A stretch of DNA of 35,593 nt from Amoeboaphelidium occidentale (Eukaryota; Aphelidiomycota; Aphelidea). Every line of letters starts with the position of its first letter. Position 1 is the first letter of the stretch. The translations under genes were made by a program, and so were the position numbers. Under the pieces are notes generated by a model, which did no database searches, was not told the origin of the DNA, and was given only the letters and a program-made list of their open reading frames with translations. Location: assembly GCA_023515795.1 (NCBI GenBank), contig JALGPX010000106.1, forward strand, positions 1 through 35,593, in the 5' to 3' direction. This document shows, piece after piece, positions 26,988-34,838 of this stretch.

Positions 26988-27022
26988 CTCCAGCTCGCAG
27001 CATGTAGACGCTTGAGCTGGAG
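26988..27022. repeat. Inverted repeat, 9-bp arms
   Basis: CTCCAGCTC (26988-26996) and GAGCTGGAG (27014-27022) are exact reverse complements with a 17-nt loop. It lies between Fanzor remnant 1 and tRNA-Asn copy 1. Confidence 0.8.
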
Positions 27023-27121
27023 CTCTGCGCGATAAAAAATGGGTTAAAGTTCGATTAAAAAAGATCTTCAAGGGAACACCAGGAAGATATTGAAAAAATA
27101 AGCTCGATGGAAGCAAAAAAG

Positions 27122-27206
27122 CGCTCCATGGTGGGTTCGAACCACCGACCTTCCGGTTTCCCAAAGGATAACAGCCGAACGCGCTAACCAGCTGAGCCAA
27201 TGGAGC
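27122..27206 (-). tRNA. trnN-GTT: tRNA-Asn(GTT), copy 1, with 11-nt intron
   Basis: Reading minus: acceptor GCTCCAT pairs with ATGGAGC, discriminator G. The anticodon stem TTCGG pairs with CCGGA (one T-G), the anticodon loop is CT-GTT-A with the intron TCCTTTGGGAA between positions 37 and 38, the variable loop is AGGTC, and the T arm is GGTGG-TTCGAAC-CCACC. Box A (TGGCTCAGCTGG) and box B are good matches. CCA is not encoded and a T6 run follows as the Pol III terminator (27120-27115). The D stem GCTC/GCGC has a T12-C23 mismatch. Budding yeast tRNA-Asn has no intron. Confidence 0.93.
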
Positions 27207-27358
27207 TTCACGATAACAAAAATGTTTGTCCCTTTTTAAAATTTTGGGACTCACTCCAAAGCAAAGCAGTTGTTTGAATCGACACCAAAATCACCTTAAG
27301 TCTCAAATTTAGTGGCGCTGTGCCAAGTTCAAAGAATCGTCGCAAACATCTTCAAGGA

Positions 27359-29521
27359 ATGACACAAGTGCAATTCGCCTCCAGGATCGCAGAGTATGAA
27401 ACAAGGCTGGCTGAAGAAGAACAAGATGCAAAGTTATTAGAAGCTAAACTCACTAAAACAGGCCAAAATGTTCAGGATGCTTTACACATTCTTACAGGAT
27501 TCGATAGCAGAGTTCAAAGTCTTGAGATTAAAGTTCTACCAATTCATACGGCTACACAGAAGCTTTCAAAGTTATACGAGAATATGGACAGAACGCTTTC
27601 TCAGCTGCAACAAGTGAAACAATACTTGGAACAAGACAAGTTGGAAGAACCAACACTGCAACCTTTAATCAGGGGAGAATTCTCTAGATCAGAACTAGAA
27701 AAATGGTTTCAGTCTTTGGATCGACTAAGGCTGGCTTATGGTTACATCATTGCTAATAAGATCATTCAAGCTGATCCGATTCTTCAAAGGGAACGCTCTC
27801 TGGTTATGAATTCCTGTGCAAAGTTGGACAAAATGATGCGCTACGAATTGGAACAGAACTTTAATTCAGTTCAAGTTGGTATTGATCAAAGAGAATTGCT
27901 TATGAGACTTGAGTCTGAAGTGAAACAAGTTTTAGTTAAGGAAAGTCAGACAGATCCTGCAGAGTTAGATACAGTTGATCAGTTTGTTCTGGTCAATAGG
28001 AATGCTTTAGAATCTGTATCTCTGATCGCTAAATACCTTGCTGGATATGAGAGCGATGCGATCTTGAGCACATCTTCCGGTTCTTCTACTGATGTAAGCC
28101 ACATTAAGACTCATATTGAATGTCGTTCCAACTTCATGCAAAAAATACTGAACCCAATACAACAACAAGTTGCTCAAAACTTTGATAAGAAATTGAATGA
28201 TGGTGGCTTATACATTAAAGGTTCAGGGCTTGCTCTAAGCTGCACAAAGATCATCTTTGGATTAGTAAATAATGAGTGGATCTTGCTAAACAAGATTATA
28301 CAAGCTGGAGGATCATATGGCGGGAACGCTAATATTCAAAGCTCTCGCAGTCAAAAGAAATCCTTCATGGATAATATTTTTGAGCAGATTGTTAAGGAAT
28401 CTTTAACAAAGTACTTCGAGACTATTGGGCAAATACTTGTCAAGATCAAAAGGCACGCTTTACAGAATCATGATTTATCTTTTCTATTCTTTGTGTATGA
28501 CTTACTTTACCTTTATGTGGATTCTATTGATATTTCAATGTCTTCTTCATCAGAATGTTTAAAATGGTTCTCAACACTAAAAGAACATTGTCCAAAGATT
28601 TATCCAGAGTTTATCAAAATTATGAATGATTGTATAGTTATGGCATTGAGATCTTTTTCAGAATTGACCGACGATATTAACAATGTTGGCTTGAACAAGA
28701 ACATGCCTGAAGATGGAATTGTTCATGAGTTGTCGAGCAACACCTTGAGTTTCTTAAAGAAGATTGTCGATTTTGCTCCAGCTGTCGATTTAATGTTGAG
28801 ATTATACCAACAAAGTGCTTCTGGATCATCTTTTGATGAACTTACTGCTGATTCAGAGCTTTGCATGAAACTTGTTGCGATTAGAAAGTCAACGAGGCTC
28901 AACTCTGCTCCAGATGATTTTTCTGCGCTCAAAAAATACGTGGTCGATTCTTTACAATTGCTTTTGACGAATTTGGAAGCAAGAGCCACGAAAGGTTACA
29001 AGAAGGGTCCAACTGGATCGAAGCCTGTTGTCGGATGTGTGTTCATGCTCAATAATTGTCATTACATCCTGAAATCTTTGAAATCAAATCAGCAATTATC
29101 ATACATCACAACATCTGAGTTTGAGGCTTTGCTAGATAAAAAGATTCAGACTGAAATCCACTTTTACGTTCAAGTTTGGGATCCTCTAATTATGAATTTG
29201 ATGGATGGCGTTGGAATGCTGATTACCATCTCTGCGAATATGTCACAAACTGATAGACAAAAGATCAAGGATAGATTCAAACATTTTAATGATGGCTATG
29301 ATGATATCATTGTCATTCAAAGGAAGCTTGTCATCCCAGATGCAGAACTACGTCAGAGAGTTGTCGCAGCCCTGAAGAAACACTTGATTCCTGTTTACAC
29401 AAAATTCTACAACAAGTTCGCAACTTCGAACTTTACAAAGAATGCTGAAAAATACATCAAATTTGATGTGCCGTCACTGGAAAGCAGCGTAGACAAATTC
29501 TTTGACCCCGCGAATAAATGA
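27359..29521 (+). CDS. EXO70: Exocyst subunit EXO70
   Basis: 720 residues from the first in-frame ATG; the frame is open back to 27320 only via GTG. The N-terminal ~100 residues are coiled coil ('RIAEYETRLAEEEQDAKLLEAKL...'). The rest has Exo70 rod-domain segments: 'KVLPIHTATQKLSKLYENMDRTL', 'YRY-type' helical repeats, 'FMLNNCHYILKSLK', 'DRQKIKDRFKHFNDGYDDI', 'VVAALKKHLIPVYTKFYNKF' and the closing 'NAEKYIKFDVPSLESSVDKFF', which matches the end of the family. Exo70 binds PI(4,5)P2 and Rho3/Cdc42 at the plasma membrane and tethers secretory vesicles. No introns. The next gene starts 31 bp after its stop, on the same strand. Confidence 0.92.
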   Translation: MTQVQFASRIAEYETRLAEEEQDAKLLEAKLTKTGQNVQDALHILTGFDSRVQSLEIKVLPIHTATQKLSKLYENMDRTLSQLQQVKQYLEQDKLEEPTLQPLIRGEFSRSELEKWFQSLDRLRLAYGYIIANKIIQADPILQRERSLVMNSCAKLDKMMRYELEQNFNSVQVGIDQRELLMRLESEVKQVLVKESQTDPAELDTVDQFVLVNRNALESVSLIAKYLAGYESDAILSTSSGSSTDVSHIKTHIECRSNFMQKILNPIQQQVAQNFDKKLNDGGLYIKGSGLALSCTKIIFGLVNNEWILLNKIIQAGGSYGGNANIQSSRSQKKSFMDNIFEQIVKESLTKYFETIGQILVKIKRHALQNHDLSFLFFVYDLLYLYVDSIDISMSSSSECLKWFSTLKEHCPKIYPEFIKIMNDCIVMALRSFSELTDDINNVGLNKNMPEDGIVHELSSNTLSFLKKIVDFAPAVDLMLRLYQQSASGSSFDELTADSELCMKLVAIRKSTRLNSAPDDFSALKKYVVDSLQLLLTNLEARATKGYKKGPTGSKPVVGCVFMLNNCHYILKSLKSNQQLSYITTSEFEALLDKKIQTEIHFYVQVWDPLIMNLMDGVGMLITISANMSQTDRQKIKDRFKHFNDGYDDIIVIQRKLVIPDAELRQRVVAALKKHLIPVYTKFYNKFATSNFTKNAEKYIKFDVPSLESSVDKFFDPANK

Positions 29522-29552
29522 TCAATCAAATCTTCATTGTTTCATTCCCATA

Positions 29553-31194
29553 ATGTCGAACAGCACCCCTGCGCAAGTAGTGCCATACACTAAATTAGAA
29601 AGAATCGGAAAGGGCTCTTTTGGCTCTGTCTTTAAAGGGTACTTCGTTTCATTGAGACCTGGACTAAGCTTATCTATATCAGCATCCATAATGAAACAGG
29701 TCAGATTGTGGCCATCAAGGTGCTGGACCTGGATAGTTCAGAAGACGAGTTTGAGGAAATTCAAAAGGAAATTAATGTGCTCATCAACTGCGACAGTGAA
29801 TACATTACTCGGTATCATTCATCATATCTTGTTCAAACCAACTTATGGATTGTGATGGACTATGCATACACTTCGATCCGACAGATCTTAAAGAGTGGCT
29901 CATTAACAGAAAGGTCGCTTTCTAGTTTAAAGTTAGCTGATTAGAGTGTAGACAAGTTGGCGTGATCAGCAAGGATGTTGTTCAGGCTTTGGTATATCTA
30001 CATAAGGCTGGTATCATCCACAGAGATATCAAGGCAGCCAATGTTCTCATAACGGAACAAGGCGGTATAAAGCTGTGCGATTTTGGAGTTGCTGGACAGG
30101 TTACAATGAATTGTCTGCGCAGGAACTCTTTTGTCGGAACACCGTACCATTTAGCTTCACGCTTTTGACTGTTTTGTAGATATTGGATGTCACCTGAAGT
30201 TATAAAACGATCGACTTATGATTTTAAAGCAGATATTTGGTCACTTGGAATCACTGTATACGAGATGATAACTGGTAATCCTCCATACGCTGATCAGGAT
30301 CCTATGAAGGCAATTTTCTTGATTCCACGGAACCCACCGGCACGTTTAGAAGGTAGTCAGTATTCTAAAAATATCAAAGAATTCATCGCGCTTTGTTTAA
30401 ATGATGACCCACAAACGAGATCCACAGCAGATGAATTGTTAAAGTCTACATTCTTAAAAAACATCAAGAAAAAGGGATCTGAGTTGACAGAACTGATTAC
30501 GAGGCATCAACAGTGGAAAACTTCAAAGGAAGAGGCTGACAGTGATGATGAAGACGTGAATGCTTTCGAACTGGAAGAGAACTTGGACAATGGTAAAATG
30601 GATTCTTGGGTATTTGATACTGCCAGACTATCCAAAGCTATTGATCCAAAAAGCGTGCTTCAAGTAGAGAATGCGGAGACTGTTAGACATGCGCCAGTCC
30701 AGAATGAAGAAAATCAAACAGATGAGAATTTCGAAACGATTCGAGGCCATATAAGATTAGAAGAAGAACCTGAAAACACTCCTAACCCTCCGTCTCCGAT
30801 AATCGTGATATCTGAAGTGAAATCTATTGAAGAAGAAGAAAAGATTGACAATGAGAAGGTGAATGCCCATCCAGAAGAAAATGTAAAAGTGGAAACGCCA
30901 GACCAAACAGTTGTATCAGAACAAAAAGTCGTGAATGATAATCGTGATAGTGTTGCGCCAAGTGAGAGCAAAGAAGAGGAAGATTCGGCATCTTCTACTC
31001 TACTGACTAATCCAGTTGTGCCAAAGTTTGATCCTGCAACAATGGTCACACATGCTCAGTTCAAACCACCAAGACTAGATAAAATCGGTTTCAGCAACGA
31101 CGCACTTTTACAAGAGTTCACAAGACTAATAGAGGAAGGACTCAAGTGGACAGAATCGTTGGAACAAGTTATCAAAGCGAATATTAAACGTTAA
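29553..31194 (+). CDS. Ste20-family GCK-III protein kinase (Kic1/Nak1/Sid1/MST-like)
   Basis: Four exons, 29553-29638, 29683-29913, 29952-30143 and 30180-31194, give 507 residues; introns are 44, 38 and 36 nt. Kinase domain ~12-262: 'IGKGSFGSVFKG', 'VAIKVLDLDSSEDEFEEIQKEI' with the GCK-III acidic segment, 'HRDIKAANVL', 'DFGVAGQ', and 'FVGTPYWMSPEVI', whose PYW is rebuilt by splicing at exon 3/4. The tail of about 245 residues is acidic with a short helical C-terminus, as in fungal GCK-III kinases that bind Cab39/Mo25 and Mob pathways controlling polarity and septation. The GGGS-type linker after the hinge is shortened (MDYAYTSIRQ). The 5' splice sites GTCGCT and GTACCA are weak, but only they restore the family sequence. 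Confidence 0.93.
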
Positions 31195-31939
31195 TCAAGA
31201 TTAAACATTATTTTGTGGATAAATAGAGCTGCGTCTTTTATGCAGCGGTCACAGATTTTTTGACTCAGACTTGCCTACTGAAACCGGGGGTGTCTTTCTC
31301 CAGTAAAAAAGTAATGAGCTGCGATATTAGCCATGTTGATTGCTGCTGATACATCCTTGTTAACAATGAGATCGTGTCCAGTTGAAGTCTTGCAATCTTT
31401 ACTTTTCCACATTCTAGTTCCTTCGTTACCGTGCTTTTCAAGAGGTTCAAAGCACATCGGACAATTCTAAGAAGTTCAAAATCTCTGAGCAACGATGGCC
31501 TAAGTACATATCATCCAATGAATAAACGCTTATAATTTAAACAACTCAGTGCCCGTGTCTGTGCACTTTTAATCCATCTCTGTGTGAGTAGATCAATATA
31601 TGGTACTACCGCAGAAAAAAGTAGCAACAATGATGTTCTCAATGATTGCTATGCTCCGTTCATAGTGCTGACTTGTGTGAGTATCCTGTGGTCTCTCCTA
31701 TAGTTGTTCTCCGGGTTCTCCAATTAATCTGCTGCTGATAACTTGATTCTTGAAACAAGCGAAATTTGATTCTTCTGACAGTTATAGTTCGCATGACCGG
31801 AATTCTATTCAGCCATTCAGGAATTTTATCTGTGCAGGTTGGTATTTTTACTGGAAATAATATTCTTGTTTTGCCTTGACCAACCGGTGACCAGTCCAGG
31901 TTTCGACTAATTGTTTGGGTGACCAAAAAATCTTTATTT
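31195..31939. other. Gene-poor gap holding Fanzor remnant 2
   Basis: About 745 bp between the GCK-III kinase and the PRP40 stop. The left part holds a decayed Fanzor-like C-terminus (minus). The right part (31500-31930) has only short broken frames on both strands, possibly further decayed pieces of the same element. A short GCTGC/GCAGC hairpin lies at 31230-31248, about 27 bp past the remnant stop. Confidence 0.55.
31275..31481 (-). pseudogene. Fanzor-like (OrfB family) C-terminal remnant 2
   Basis: A minus-strand frame reads F-stop-TS-stop-NCPMC, continues through 'FEPLEKHGNEGTRMW' and 'KSKDCK', and reaches 'VNKDVSAAINM', then about 20 residues to 'GERHPRFQ' and a stop at 31275. In Fanzor proteins the corresponding order is E-F/Y-R-T-S-K, CPxC, a second Cys pair, RD..AA.NM and a closing RP.F, so this is a C-terminal zinc ribbon plus RuvC-III region. 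TGA (31478) and TAG (31469) interrupt the highly conserved RTSK-type segment, and the RuvC Arg is Lys here. An overlapping frame (31265-31492) continues upstream, suggesting a frameshift. It differs in sequence from remnant 1 and so is a second lineage, not a copy of it. Confidence 0.65.
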
Positions 31940-33712
31940 TCATTCCTCGGCAGTTGAAGCCTCCCCCTCTTCTTTGTCATTATCTACACGGCGAACTTTC
32001 GCTGGCCTTTCACTTTCTTTGTCTTCTCTCTTTTCTCTGAGTCTTTCCATGTATTTATCAAAGAATTCTCGCCTTTGAACATCATTCTCACATTGTTCGT
32101 ATGCAGTTCTGCCTCGGATCTGGAGCATAACATCTTCGTACTTTGATCCTTCTTTCACACCCAGTCTCTTCAATAAATACTTGAAATCTTCATAAAGTCT
32201 TCTTTTGTGCCTTTCCTCCTTCTTTTTGGTTTCTTTGAGTTTTTCTTGTAAATTCTCAATTAAAATTTTATAAATAGCACGAAGATTATCATCAGGAACT
32301 CTTAATTGAACAAATCTAGGGATTTGGCTTAGCAATTTGACAAAATCGTCGTAAGAAGTATCAACAGACAACTCAACATTGGATTCTTTCATCAGCCGTT
32401 TAACTTCTTTACCATCACTGTACATTTCATCTTCCAGCCTTACTATTTCATCTCTAAAAAGCTCTAGCGGAGTGGAGCCAGGTTGAGCAATAAGATCTTT
32501 GGTAACTTGATGTTCCCTAATGAGCGGATAAACATTCTTAAATTTAGAGTTCAGGTCCAATTGCCCTCTTTTTCTTAAATCTTTAAGTAAATCAACAAAT
32601 TCTTCTCTGCATTTTCTTTCCCTTCTGAAACGCTGTTCCTTCTCAATCCTCTTCTGGTTTAGAACATAGTTCTCGTACTGTTTCACCTTGTTCTCAAACA
32701 AAATGAGCGCTTCTAATTTCATTTCTAGTTTAACAACTTCCCTTTCTTCTTGAGAAAAGTCTTGCTCGCACAGCTGACTAAGAAGTTCATCCCAGCCTGC
32801 GTTTTTCATTAAAATCTCCTCCAGAAACCAATCAAATGATCTGATAGAAGCAGGAACGTATTTTCCATTCATACCTAAGCCAGTTGATGTTTCTTCTTTC
32901 GGGGCAGCGATTTCTACAGTTTCAAGAACATTCTTAACAAAAGAGGATATTGAGTCCTTCTTTGTCCGCTCCTTTGCTCTTTCTTCGTTTCGCTTATGAG
33001 TCAAGAATGCCGAAACTAAATCCTTCCTTAACCCATCGTCTAAAGCGCTCCATTCGGACCGATTTTCAAAGTTTCTCCGGATAACGTCGTAGTTTAGTCC
33101 GGAAAAAGAGACGCGTTTGATCTCATTCTCAAGCATGGCCTTAAAAGCGACTTTGTTCTCTTCGATTTTTGCAATACGAAGTTCTTCCTCTTTATCCTTT
33201 AATTCGCTAATGTACCGTAAGAATGCTTCCTTCCGTTCTGTCGATGTTTTCAATGCTTTGTACATTGGATAATGCATTAATGATCGCATGGCCTTGTCCC
33301 ATGTCCAGTCGCTTGTGACATTGTGCTCCTTAAGAAAAGCAAAGAACGCAGCCTCAGCCTCCTCTTTGGTATGGAAATCCGGAACGAAACTTGAATCTAC
33401 GCTCTTTGAGCAAACGGAATCGCGATCATTTCCATTTGAGATCATATCCTTCACTTCCTGTGGCAGCGTCCATGAGCTCTGCTTAGAACGTTCATTGTAG
33501 TAATACACTTTCCCATCGCCTGTGGAGAATTCCTTCCAGCCAAACTTTTGCAGGGCTTTTTCTTGAGGGCTTTTCAGATCCTCTGGCTTCTCGTATGTAC
33601 TTTTCTGAGTTATTTTGTTGAAATAATACTTCCTACCATTCGGTGCGACATGTTCCGTCCAATTCTCTGCGGCCGCTGTGGATGTTTTTGAAGGTGCGTA
33701 AGATGCCATCAT
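31940..33712 (-). CDS. PRP40: Pre-mRNA processing factor PRP40
   Basis: 590 residues (yeast Prp40 is 583), single exon. Two WW domains at ~17-46 ('NWTEHVAPNGRKYYFNKITQKSTYEKP') and ~58-88 ('YYYNERSKQSSWTLP'), separated by the short linker usual for Prp40, are followed by several FF domains from ~125 ('AEAAFFAFLKEHNVTSDWTWDKAMRSLMHYPMYKAL') to ~560. The last ~30 residues are charged and acidic. Prp40 is a U1 snRNP protein that bridges the 5' splice site and branch-site complex, which fits a genome with many tiny introns. Two ATGs in tandem open the frame; the first is used here. Confidence 0.95.
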   Translation of the reverse strand: MMASYAPSKTSTAAAENWTEHVAPNGRKYYFNKITQKSTYEKPEDLKSPQEKALQKFGWKEFSTGDGKVYYYNERSKQSSWTLPQEVKDMISNGNDRDSVCSKSVDSSFVPDFHTKEEAEAAFFAFLKEHNVTSDWTWDKAMRSLMHYPMYKALKTSTERKEAFLRYISELKDKEEELRIAKIEENKVAFKAMLENEIKRVSFSGLNYDVIRRNFENRSEWSALDDGLRKDLVSAFLTHKRNEERAKERTKKDSISSFVKNVLETVEIAAPKEETSTGLGMNGKYVPASIRSFDWFLEEILMKNAGWDELLSQLCEQDFSQEEREVVKLEMKLEALILFENKVKQYENYVLNQKRIEKEQRFRRERKCREEFVDLLKDLRKRGQLDLNSKFKNVYPLIREHQVTKDLIAQPGSTPLELFRDEIVRLEDEMYSDGKEVKRLMKESNVELSVDTSYDDFVKLLSQIPRFVQLRVPDDNLRAIYKILIENLQEKLKETKKKEERHKRRLYEDFKYLLKRLGVKEGSKYEDVMLQIRGRTAYEQCENDVQRREFFDKYMERLREKREDKESERPAKVRRVDNDKEEGEASTAEE

Positions 33713-33913
33713 ATCAAAGCTAGCGAGGTTTGATTCAACAGAAAAAACAAAAACGGAGCTTTAGAAGGCTTAACGGGACTCAGAATGAAGTTGTCGCATA
33801 AATAAGCTTAGAAATAGAGGAATATTTCAATTTTACACTGAATGCCTTAGCTTTTGCGTTTTTAAGAGACCTCTTTGCAAAAAAACCGCTACGAAACATT
33901 CTATTTTCGTGAA
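33713..33913. promoter_or_regulatory. Upstream region of PRP40 and tRNA-Asn copy 2
   Basis: A 200-bp spacer with the PRP40 promoter (minus) and the 5' flank of the tRNA. No ORF. The last bases before the tRNA (TCGTGAA) are identical to those before tRNA-Asn copy 1, so the duplicated unit slightly exceeded the tRNA itself or the flank is constrained. Confidence 0.4.
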
Positions 33914-33997
33914 GCTCCATTGGCTCAGCTGGTTAGCGCGTTCGGCTGTTATCCATAGGAAACCGGAAGGTCGGTGGTTCGAACCCACCATGGAGCG
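33914..33997 (+). tRNA. trnN-GTT: tRNA-Asn(GTT), copy 2, with 10-nt intron
   Basis: Mature sequence is identical to copy 1, including the T12-C23 mismatch in the D stem and the T28-G42 pair. The intron between 37 and 38 is TCCATAGGAA, keeping a TCC/GGA stem but with a different loop from copy 1. Acceptor GCTCCAT/ATGGAGC, discriminator G, no encoded CCA. A TTT-A-TTTT run follows at 34000-34007 as a weak Pol III terminator. Confidence 0.93.
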
Positions 33998-33999
33998 CT

Positions 34000-34734
34000 T
34001 TATTTTGTCATTGACAACAAATCATTTTTTGCTGCGATTCTCAACATATTGAACCTTGTAGACTGCCATGCAACTACTGTTTGGCATGGCGAGTAAATTA
34101 ATGTTCGCTGATTTTGTGCCGTGCTTTTGAACCCAAGCTTTTCCAGGGCAGTTTCAAGATTTCGATCGCCAAACTCAATAGTGCTTAAAGTGCTCAAATT
34201 GATTGTAGTCACATTACTCAATGCGCCAGGTTGTAAATGATACAGGCAAGTTTCGCTGATGTGTAAATATTGTAAATTAGGTGGCAACATTAAGTAGATA
34301 TGCTGTCCCAAGGTAATTCCAAGGCCAACTTTACCAGGCATCTTGAACTTCTCGTAGTACTTCTTCTGGACGATCGAAACCTGATAGCCACCGACGTCAA
34401 AGAATAAATCATAATGAAACCAGTCAGTCAATGCCATCGCGACCATGTTTTCGAACTCGTTCAACATCCATATATCATCGCGTACGCTTAAAATCGTGAA
34501 ATCAAAGCATAATGCCATTCTACGTACGTATTTTTTGTACTCAGGATGCCTCTCCAAGTTTATTTTGTATGATGACCTATCTTCCCAGTTTCTTAGTATC
34601 ACTGTCGAATTTAGTTTTTGTATCAGTTTGCTATACAAAGCTTTGTTAGTACGTACAAGCACAAGCAAGTCTGGCTGCGGTAAATAGTAAGCAATTTCTT
34701 CCAAAATGTACAAATGGAATTCGTCAAGTTTCAT
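34000..34734 (-). CDS. F-box-like protein
   Basis: 244 residues from the first in-frame ATG; the frame is open to 34785 without another ATG. Residues ~5-45 ('FHLYILEEIAYYLPQPDLLVLVRTNKALYSKLIQ') fit an F-box: hydrophobic spacing, the P-x-x-D-L-L turn and the 'V..NK..Y' helix, though the usual LP start is missing. The rest may hold degenerate leucine-rich repeats ('LPPNLQYLHISETCLYHLQPGALSNVTTINLSTLSTI'). That would make it a substrate receptor of an SCF ubiquitin ligase, an inference. The stop codon is only 3 bp from the 3' end of the convergent tRNA-Asn, so the mRNA 3' end must run antisense through the tRNA gene. Confidence 0.65.
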   Translation of the reverse strand: MKLDEFHLYILEEIAYYLPQPDLLVLVRTNKALYSKLIQKLNSTVILRNWEDRSSYKINLERHPEYKKYVRRMALCFDFTILSVRDDIWMLNEFENMVAMALTDWFHYDLFFDVGGYQVSIVQKKYYEKFKMPGKVGLGITLGQHIYLMLPPNLQYLHISETCLYHLQPGALSNVTTINLSTLSTIEFGDRNLETALEKLGFKSTAQNQRTLIYSPCQTVVAWQSTRFNMLRIAAKNDLLSMTK

Positions 34735-34838
34735 TTGAATGAAAATCGATCTTTGAAACCGCGATTTTGAAATTGGGACAAGCAAGATTATTGAATATCA
34801 TTACAAGAAGCGAGTTTTAATAGCTTCATTTACTTGAC

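Larger units (their letters stand above)
26689..27121. other. Gene-poor gap holding Fanzor remnant 1
   Basis: About 430 bp between a protein gene and a tRNA. Apart from the decayed Fanzor-like C-terminus (26769-26960, minus) and its 3' hairpin, it contains a 9-bp-arm hairpin at 26988-27022. No intact ORF. A 105-codon minus frame over 26937-27254 runs through the tRNA gene and is not a gene as a whole. Confidence 0.6.

Noticed and set aside
26937-27254. 105-codon minus-strand frame through tRNA-Asn copy 1
   Set aside because: Most of it is the tRNA and flanks read as codons; only its last ~8 codons belong to the Fanzor remnant frame.
31628-31675. Possible box C/D snoRNA on the plus strand (ATGATGT ... 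CTGA)
   Set aside because: The boxes are present but only a 4-bp interrupted terminal stem can be formed and no rRNA complementarity was recognised.
31660-31980. 106-codon minus-strand frame overlapping the PRP40 3' end
   Set aside because: It begins inside PRP40 in another frame and shows no recognisable motif; I could not tie it to the Fanzor remnant.
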